Source: SB15 sp964639245 (lineage in GTDB: Bacteria > Chloroflexota > Anaerolineae > Aggregatilineales > J027). From it: 61,972 nt of DNA. The first letter of the stretch is position 1; each line of letters opens with the position of its first letter. The DNA lies in the NCBI GenBank assembly GCA_964639245.1, contig CAZXCU010000023.1, forward strand, positions 1 to 61,972, in the 5' to 3' direction. Positions 8,155 through 17,000 of this stretch are shown piece after piece. The notes under the pieces are model-generated. The model saw nothing but the letters and a program-made list of their open reading frames with translations, ran no database searches and was not told the origin of the DNA. A program made the position numbers and the translations under genes.

Positions 8155-8172
8155 GTTAATTCTTCTCTCGGT

Positions 8173-10329
8173 TTATGGATTCCTCGGTAAATTAGAGGGA
8201 TAAGCTGTAATCACTAATTTGCCCGTAGGTTCCCAGATGACGGTTATCTCGACTCCCGAAACAATTCCTTTTATTTGAAAACGTGATGCAGCACCTGCAT
8301 TAGTAAAGCGACTTCCTAATGGGCCACTTTGCTGCACAATAGTAGAATTAGGGTTTGTTAAAACCTCAGCCGCAGCATTTAATATTCTCATATCATTCCA
8401 GTGAGGCGGAAATTCCGATTTATTAGGTTTTCCTAGGCCTCCTGTATGCCCTCCACCTCTGGTATCACCTGCAAGTATATGTTTAATAGCTTGCAATGGA
8501 ATGTCTCCACCTCCTAAATTTGGTGTTCCCAAATCAAACTCGTACAAAATTTGATCAATAGTGTTACTTGCAAGGTTAATACCATATCTTATTTTAACTC
8601 TAACACCATTTGGCAGCATTTCCACATAATCGTAAAAGCCGCGTCCTGCGTTAGTGGCTTGTCGAAATCCAGACGACCCGTTATACCCCTTCTGCACAAG
8701 TTTATAGCTACCCAATACGCCAGCAGCCCCTAGTAAGAAGTCAAGCCCATTACATGGGTCAATCCTACCGTTATTCCACATCTCTGAACCTGAAGCTAAC
8801 ATGGATTGACTTCCTGTAAACATCCCTGCGCCGCCTGCTACAATCTCTCCAGTCCAGCCAACCCCGGCTGTCATACCAAAAAGCGTACCATACTGAGTAC
8901 CTTGTTGAGCAACTTCTCGAACAAATTCACTTTTTCCCATCTCTGTAACCATTTGCTGACGTTCGCATCCACACTGTCCAGAAGCCGCCATATTATACAT
9001 AGCATTACCGTAGATATACCCACCTGTAAAACCTGTTACACCACCAACAGAGCCATAGGCAAGCACAAGAGGACCCGCTGCTGGAGCAAACATCCATGCA
9101 AAAGCAGCTAGCGCTGCATCTTCGGGATTCTCTTCTACCCATTTTCCTATTGCTTTAGCTGCAACACTAGGATTTTCCAAAATCAAGGTAGGCACAATGG
9201 AAGCGTCGCTGATAACATCTCCCGCAACCCCAAATGCCGTCGCTGAGAAGTCATCGGCATATCGTCGGTCTACGCCTAATTCCTCAGATACATCACCCGG
9301 CAAACGTCCTACAGCAACCCCCGCGTCAACTACCGCGTCAGTTATTTCATGCCCATGACATCTACCTGTACTTTCGTCCCTACCTAATGGACACCACAAG
9401 CCAGAGGGGTCTGTCCAATTTACAGGATTGTCATACACATAGTTATAGCGATTAACAGTTTCTACGGGGTCAAGGCTAATAAAATTAGCTGAATTGGGAT
9501 TGTAATTTCTGGCGCGAAGGTGCAATAAGCCATTACTGTCTTTTAGTTGCCCTGTATACTCAAATGGCATACTGACGAGGCTCTCTGTTGTATTCCACAC
9601 ATTGCCATAGGGGTCATATTGGCGAGTTCCCAGAATATTTGCACTCGCATCCACAAGTCCTCTGATGCTCCCTAAGCCGTCTAGGAGCATGTAGTTCCAG
9701 CTACCATCAGGATTCTCTTGGCTGTGAATGCCCATTGCATCGTGAATATAACGAGTAGTATTTGCACCGTTCGTAGCAGCAATAACGTTATAAAGCCCGA
9801 TACCTCTATCCAACAGGTAATTCGTCGTAGCCGCTCCTACCTGCTGCTGAATTCGCTGTCCTTGTCCATTATAGCTATAGGTGTTACCCCCGAAATTCAA
9901 GAGGCGATTGGCTCTATCCCATGTGTGGGTGACAATAGTATTGGTTTTCCAGAGATTGCCATTGGCATCGTAAGTATAGGTGTTTGTCCCGTCACTTATC
10001 AGTTGATTGAAAGTATTGTAGGAGTAGTTCACATTCGCGTTGACTACACCGTTCAATTTAACGGTCTGGTTTGTTCGGTTGCCCGCTAAATCATAGGTAA
10101 AATTGTATTCACGGAAGGGGGTGCCTATCACCGCGTCGCCTGTGCGATAGGCGGTTTGTTTGAGCCGCGAAACCGTATCATAAGTATGTTGAAGCGTGTG
10201 TTGGTAAAAACTGCCGACCACCATTAATTGTTTGAACGCCAATTTATTGCCTGTGGAGAGGGGATGATTGGCACGACGGTTGTGAATCTCCACCACATGG
10301 CCTTTGAACTGGTAGGCAGAAATAGCCAC
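8173..10329 (-). CDS. Displaced Rhs C-terminal tip with EndoU nuclease toxin
   Basis: 718 aa as an ORF. Residues 1-310 repeat the last part of the large Rhs protein next door (GHVVEIHNRR, FYQHTLQH, YDTVSRLKQ, DLAGNRTNQT, MGIHSQENPDGSW) and end at the Rhs boundary NWTDPSGLW. Residues 310-600 are a new linker with Gly/Ala-rich hydrophobic segments. Residues about 610-718 match bacterial EndoU nuclease: IKHILAGD, GGGHTGG, SEFPPHW and a final VITAYPSN, supplying the two His and the C-terminal Thr/Tyr site. Homology to the parent continues upstream in frame (SWDTYTVTAGETS) to a TAG at 10372-10374, with no credible start or ribosome site. This is therefore a silent orphan tip awaiting recombination. 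An immunity gene follows. Confidence 0.75.
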   Translation of the reverse strand: MAISAYQFKGHVVEIHNRRANHPLSTGNKLAFKQLMVVGSFYQHTLQHTYDTVSRLKQTAYRTGDAVIGTPFREYNFTYDLAGNRTNQTVKLNGVVNANVNYSYNTFNQLISDGTNTYTYDANGNLWKTNTIVTHTWDRANRLLNFGGNTYSYNGQGQRIQQQVGAATTNYLLDRGIGLYNVIAATNGANTTRYIHDAMGIHSQENPDGSWNYMLLDGLGSIRGLVDASANILGTRQYDPYGNVWNTTESLVSMPFEYTGQLKDSNGLLHLRARNYNPNSANFISLDPVETVNRYNYVYDNPVNWTDPSGLWCPLGRDESTGRCHGHEITDAVVDAGVAVGRLPGDVSEELGVDRRYADDFSATAFGVAGDVISDASIVPTLILENPSVAAKAIGKWVEENPEDAALAAFAWMFAPAAGPLVLAYGSVGGVTGFTGGYIYGNAMYNMAASGQCGCERQQMVTEMGKSEFVREVAQQGTQYGTLFGMTAGVGWTGEIVAGGAGMFTGSQSMLASGSEMWNNGRIDPCNGLDFLLGAAGVLGSYKLVQKGYNGSSGFRQATNAGRGFYDYVEMLPNGVRVKIRYGINLASNTIDQILYEFDLGTPNLGGGDIPLQAIKHILAGDTRGGGHTGGLGKPNKSEFPPHWNDMRILNAAAEVLTNPNSTIVQQSGPLGSRFTNAGAASRFQIKGIVSGVEITVIWEPTGKLVITAYPSNLPRNP

Positions 10330-10412
10330 AGAGGTTTCCCCCGCCGTTACCGTATAGGTATCCCAACTGCCCTAGAAATTTTGGTCAATATATTATCATA
10401 AAAATTTTAAAT

Positions 10413-11063
10413 TTATTTTATTAGATTTTCTGCCGTTATTTGAAGCTCACTAATTTTTTGTTTTTCATCATCAGTATTATAAAATACTATGTGCCAAATC
10501 TTTTCCCACGAATTGAAAGTTACATACATTTCAAAAAATTGCACATCGTTTAGAGTCTTATTTTGAGAATTAAAAGCAATTTGTAACATTTCTTCAAAAT
10601 TTACATCTAATTTGTTCCATTCAACCCCAAATTCGACTACATTTTGGTAAGTTTCTTGCCAAGTTAAAATTTTATATTTCCCAGTATTTATATTGAAAAT
10701 ATACTCGGTGATTGCAACATAGTTTCTTCGCTGCCAAGGTAATTTGTCTTCAAAAACCAATTGTGTATCTATGGATAAAAATTGAAGATGACACAAGTTT
10801 AAATCACAGAGAAGTAAAACTTCAACTTGAAATACACTGCTTTTTCCTGTTGAACCGCCTAATTTTTCAGAATGTTGTTGTGTTATCTGGATAATTTTGT
10901 CTACATGCTGAGAATCAAACTCATATCCTATAAAATCTATTATAATTCCCTCTTCTTTAATATTAATTTTTGGAGTAGTTTTTACCAAAATAATATAACT
11001 TATAAGTAGCACAAGACAAATGAAACATATGATTTTTCCCCAAAAACCAATATTTTTTATCAT
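10413..11063 (-). CDS. Membrane-anchored putative immunity protein of the main Rhs toxin
   Basis: 216 aa with a single N-terminal membrane segment (IICFICLVLLISYIILV) and a soluble remainder predicted outside the membrane. Its ATG directly abuts the stop codon of the Rhs gene (TAAATG), so it is surely co-expressed. That position is where Rhs immunity genes sit. An anchored, outward-facing immunity protein fits a toxin acting on the cell wall, which is what the Rhs tip resembles. The sequence itself matches no family I know. Very AT-rich. Confidence 0.6.
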   Translation of the reverse strand: MIKNIGFWGKIICFICLVLLISYIILVKTTPKINIKEEGIIIDFIGYEFDSQHVDKIIQITQQHSEKLGGSTGKSSVFQVEVLLLCDLNLCHLQFLSIDTQLVFEDKLPWQRRNYVAITEYIFNINTGKYKILTWQETYQNVVEFGVEWNKLDVNFEEMLQIAFNSQNKTLNDVQFFEMYVTFNSWEKIWHIVFYNTDDEKQKISELQITAENLIK

Positions 11064-14000
11064 TTAAAACCACCTCAGATTAGGTAGCGTGAATTCGTAC
11101 AAGCTAAAACAACCACTGACTTTTGGTAAGTTTTGCGTAACTAATTTAAGATAACCCGACTGAGCGCTGACTTCTATTGTATTTAACACACCTTGATGCC
11201 AAGCTATTGTTCCAACACGGTTCGCTCTAAAAAGGGCAAGAGTATTATCCCAACCTTGGTTATAAGCAATTACAGTTAACATTGTTAATTGTTCAATGGA
11301 TATACCACAGTTAGCTGCGCTATCACAATTAGAAAATCCTACTCTAATTTGTCCTTCTTCCCATAAATCTCTCATGATTATTTTGCTTAAATCTGAGAGA
11401 TGGTAAGCAGCTAGCTTTATAGCTAGCGTATGGTCTTCATGTAGCCAATATCCTAAAGTCTCCATTTCCCATGCTCCCCTTTCGTTCCAAAGAATAGTTC
11501 CGAACGCTGCTTCGTTGTACGAACGAACAGATAGCTCAGAAGCTATTTCTCCAATATATTCATCATCAAACACATGCTGATTAAGAGCCATATATGCTAT
11601 TTGTGCTTGCATATTTGGAATTCCCCATGTTGTTGGGGTGTGGGGTTGATCATTTATAATATTCCATATTGCGTTCCCTTCTACTGTTACCGATGCGGGA
11701 AACCGTGTATCGAAAGAATATGTCTCTGTTTCTAATAAAGCTCCAAATAAAATAGGATCAATATTTGCTGCATTAGCAGAATTAATAACAACTGCTGGGT
11801 CAACTTGATATCTATTAACATAGCCGAGTTGGTCACATGGAGATTGAATCTTTAATTTAGAATTACACGAACTATAGTTTTGAGGATTTTCATGTATCAT
11901 GCCTGTCGGGTCATTTAAATTTGTAGGGTTTCCCACTACATACCAGTATCTATTTGCAAGTTCCAAAACGTCAAGGCTTGGGAAAACACCCAAATTTGGA
12001 TTTAAATGTCTTGCGCGTAAATAAATTAATCCGTTGCTATCGGTCTGCTCACCTGTGAATTTAAAAATGGGTTGCGTGCCTGTGCTATCCCAAACTTCGC
12101 CATACGGCGCATATTGCATGGTCGCTACTGAATTCACGTTCGCGTCTATAACTCCTCTGACATTACCTAACCCATCGTTCAACATCCAGTTCCAACTGCC
12201 ATCAGGGTTTTCTTGCGAATGGATTCCCATTGGGTCATGCACATAGCGAGTCGTATTTGCACCAGTTGTGGCGGATAAAAGTTTGTACAAAGCAGGTTGT
12301 ACATCTTGCAAATACTGAGTCACATTTCCACCAACCGTTTGTGTGACTCTTTGCCCTGAACCGTTATAAGTGTAGGAATTTCCACCATAGCTTAATAATC
12401 TGTTAGCTCTATCCCACGTATAGGCAGGACTACCGTTGATGCTTGTGAGATTCCCATTTGCATCATAGGTGTAGTTATTTACTCCGTCGCTGATGAGTTG
12501 GTTAAAGTTGTTATAAGTGTAATTGACGTTGGAACTCACCGCGCCGTTTAATCTAACGGTTTGATTGGTGCGATTGCCAGCCAAATCATACGTAAAATCA
12601 TATTGGCGGAAAGTTGCACCCGTTGCAGCCGCACCAAGCCGATAAGCACTCTGCTTCAAGCGTGAAACCGTATCATAGCTATGCTGTAAAGTATGCTGAT
12701 AAAAATTACCGACAATTTCAGCCTGCTTGAACGACAATTTGTAGCCCGTTGAAGCGGGGTGTTTTTCGCGGCGGTTATGAATCGCAAGCACATGCCCCGT
12801 CAAATTATAGGCGGAGATTGTGACCGTCATTTCGCCTGTTGAAGCAGCATAGGTATCTATACTGTTCCAGAGGGTTTGGTCAAGATAAATGTCACAAATG
12901 CCATAATCTGAACCCGTCCCAAAAGTGAGCATGATGGTTTTTCCATAAAACGCAATCGCTAGGGCTGCCGTTAAAGTATCACTGATTTTGTAGCTGCCAG
13001 CCGTTGTCCATTCGCCTTTGTAGAAATTAATGCGCGAATCATCGGTGGGAATGATGAGATTATTAGGAGTGGCTTGCGATTTGGCTTCTCGGACGAGCGT
13101 GCGATTGCCGCGTTTATCAACGGTAAAAGCAAATTCTTGAAGGAGTTCGTCGGGCGAAAGATGTTGCAACCAGCGTAAACGTCCACTTTCATCATAGCGG
13201 CTGCACGTTTTGAAACCGTTCGAGCATTTTTCTTGGGTGGGTCGTCCCGCGCCATCATACTCATAGGTCGTGGTTTGGCTGTCCCAATCAGTCAGGCTGA
13301 GGAGCTGCCCACGTTCATCATAGGTATAGGTCACGCTTAAATTACCGGGCATCGTCAATTTGGTTCTCAGGCCACGCGCATCATATTCATAGCTGACGCT
13401 CTGCTCAATCGCCACATCCCCATCGGTGTCAAAATCCACCTGCGTCAAACGGTTCATGTCGTCATAGGTATAAAAGGTCTCGCGCACCAGACTCGCGGCT
13501 TGTTCGCTCATTTTGGTGCGGTTGCCCACACGGTCATAGGTGAAGGTGACGTTCGGGGTCAGTTTGGGGGTTTCATTGAGATAGTTGAGATTTTTCAGCC
13601 GTCCGGCGCGGTCAAAAATGCGCTCGGTATCCAAATTCATCGGGTCATTCAGGGTGACTTTGTAGCCACCGTTGACATCGGCATAGCTGGTCGCCCAATC
13701 TTGGTTGAGGGGATTGACCAACGCCGTCCGCCGATCCAATTTATCGTAGGTATAGGTGGTCAGTTTGCCTCTGGCATCGCGCTGGCTGACCCGCCGTCCG
13801 GCGCGGTCATAGGCATGGTCAACAAGCTGGTTGCGGTCATAGAGCGTGCCGGGAACCAGTGCCGCCCCAGTGCCATTTTCCCAACGATTATTCGCGCTGC
13901 TCCACAGCCAATTGATGGGGTCAACCCCATTATCTTGAAAACCTTGTACGGTGCGGCGCACCCGACGGAGTTTATCATAACGCTGGATGGTGATTGCGCC

Positions 14001-17000
14001 TTCGGGGTCGGTGGTGGACAGCACCCGCCCATCTTTGGCATAGACGATGAGGGTTTCCCCGCCCGTGGGGTCAATCCGTTTAGTCTCACGGCCTAACGCA
14101 TCGCGCACATATTCAGTGACACGGTTTTCATCATGGTTCAGGCCATGGTTGAAGGGCTTAAACACCCAATCCCCATTCGGCTGTTTGGCATTCGGTTCGC
14201 CCAACCCCGTCCAATGTTGAATGACGCGCAGTACCCGTCCCGCTTTGTCGTAACAGGTGTAATCCGTCACCGCGAGGGGGGTATTCGCGGCACGAGTGAC
14301 GGTCAAGCGTCGTCCCGCCGCATCATAGGTAAATTGGGTTTGGGTATGGTAGGTGTCTGCCGTAGATAGCACCTGTCCGGCTTTGTTGTAGACGGTGGTG
14401 CTGATTAAATCTTCATCTGTCGCTGCGCTGCTAAACACGCCATTGACATAGTTGGTGATGGTTTTCTTGACCCGCCCCACCAAATCATACTCACGGCGGG
14501 TTTCGCGTCCTACGGGGTCAAAGGTGCTGGTCACACGCCCCGCAAAATCGTAGACGGTGCGCGTTACGAGGTCACGGTCAGTTTCACTGCTGAGGGTATA
14601 ACTGCTGCTACGCGGGTCATTGGCCGCCACATAGCCCCCATCCCCCGGATTGAGGGCAAGGGTGGCAGCATCTTTGGCATTGCGGACGGTTTTAATCTGC
14701 CGTCCGAGTTTGTCATAGACATAGAAAGTACGGTTGCCGCGTTCGTCAATCGTGGTAGAGACCCGCCCCTGTGCATCATAAATGGTTTGGGTCATCCGGT
14801 TTTCATCCGAACCCCCTGTCCCGCCACTCGGCACATAGCTACTCAAATCGGGGTCGGTCACAAAATTGTGGCTTAAATTGGTGGCATTCCGAATCACCCG
14901 CACGCGGCGGTTCAGGTCATCATAGCCGTAAAAGGTGTAGCGCCCCAGCGTATCCACCGTCCATTTGACCCGTCCCTCAAGGTCATAGGCGATTTGGGAG
15001 AGACTATTTTCATCATTGTTGGTGCCATGCGTAATGGGCTGGTTGGCATTATCTTCCCAGCGCGTTTGTCCGTTATCCCACCCCCAAGTCGCAGGGTCAG
15101 CATTAGCGCCTGATGGTGCAACATAGCTGGCAACCGCCGCCACCTGACGACCCAAGCCATCATAAACCACACGGATCACACTGCCATTAACATCGGTACT
15201 CTGGAAAATCCGCCCCTGCACATCATAAACGGACGTGCTGAGGATGTCCTTGTCCGCCGCCGTACTTGGCAGATAATTGTTCAATGCCGGGTCATTGCTT
15301 AGGTCATAATCGGGCTGACTGGCGTTCCGAATGACCTTAACTTGTCGTCCCAGCGCGTCATACCCATACAGGGTGACATTGCCGAGTGTATCCGTGGTTC
15401 GCACCACCTGTCCCATGACATCATAGTCGGTGATGGAGAACATATCTTGGTCTGGTGCAACCACGACCCCATAGTCACTCAAATCGGGGTCAAGCGTCAG
15501 GTCATAAGTGGGTTGGCTAGCGTTCTGAATGGTTTTGACGACGCGGTTAAGGGCATCATAGCCTGTCAGTGACACCCGCCCTAAAACGTCTACCGACTTG
15601 ATGAGGCTGCCATTGGCATTGTACGCATTCGTCGCAAGAATATCTTGGTCAGCTTGAGCATTGGGAACATAGTTCATTAAACTCGGGTCGCCATTGTAGT
15701 CATTGTTGTAGTTGGGTTGACTGGCACTCCGCACCGTTTTGACCAAGCGACCCGCCTCATCATAGCCAAACAGGGTCACATTGCCCAACAAGTCCACCTG
15801 CTTCCGCACCTGTCCGCGCTGGTTGTAGACGGTATCGGTGACTTGGTTGTCCATGTTGTCCGCCCCATGCCCAAAGGCACTGTGCGCGGCAGTGAAAGGT
15901 TGGGTCACGCCGGATGTGGCACTGTTGTAATTGGCAATCGTGCGGATAACCCGCCCAAGCGCATCATAAACGGTGAGAGTCGTAAGCGCATCAGTGGTTC
16001 CTGCCTCCGTTGTCGTTTTGAACCGTCGTCCCAGTGCATCATACTCATGTACCGTTACCCGATTCAGATCAGGATTACTGGTATTCTGGCGGAGTTGAAT
16101 TGCCTCAGCCGCCGTCGTGGGCGCTGCGCCAGCATTTTCATAGTTGCAAATGGAAGCCACCACATTGCCCGCCGCATCGTACACCGTGCGCGATTTGGCA
16201 CAGCTCCCGAAGGTGCTGCTTTGGTTGACCTGTACCACCCGTCCGTAATCATCGTAAAGATAGGTGGTGGTTTGGTCATCCGGGGTTGGGGCTTGGTCTT
16301 TAAGGGTGACACTTTGCAGCAAACCTGCCCCGCTGCCACTCGCATAGTAAGCACGGGTGACTTCACTCAGGGTACTGCCATTGGTCGGGTTTAAGCGTTT
16401 GATGGACAGCACCCGCCCTTTGTTGTCATAGCTCCAAGTATCCCATTGCAGCAGGGTGGTCTCGGCCAGATTATTGAACACCTTTACGGCGGTTTGTAAA
16501 CGGGGTTGGGTCGTATCTTCGTAATAATAACGGGTTTTGCGACCTTCGCTATCGATTGAAGACTGAAGCGTATGGTTGGCATTGTAGACAAATTCGGTGG
16601 CTTGACCGAGTGCATTGGTCGCCCGCATCAAATCTTCGCCTGTCTCATCCCATGCCAGCAGGGTTTCATTCCCCAACGCATCCACGCGCAGGGTCGGCTG
16701 ATAATTGATATCTAACACATCCTGATGGCTTTGTTGGAGGGGATTCTCGGAGTAGAGATAAATCCCGGCTTCCCCGCCATCATTGGCAAAATGATGCGTG
16801 ATAGTGCGCTGTGCGGTCGTTTCTTGAGTGAAGAGCCGATCATTGGCCACATCGGGAAACTCATACAGGGTGGATAACAACCCATTGCCGCGTTGCTGGG
16901 TCAATTGGGTGGGTTTGCCGTTCGCAAAACTGCCATAGAGCAATTGTTCCAAGGTCAAACTGCCATCCGTGACCCCATCTCCGGTGGTATCCACCGACGG

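Noticed and set aside
13500..16394. Long plus-strand ORFs antisense to the Rhs core (for example 13500-14096 and 15717-16394)
   Set aside because: They mirror the YD repeats on the other strand; translations are repetitive and unlike known proteins.
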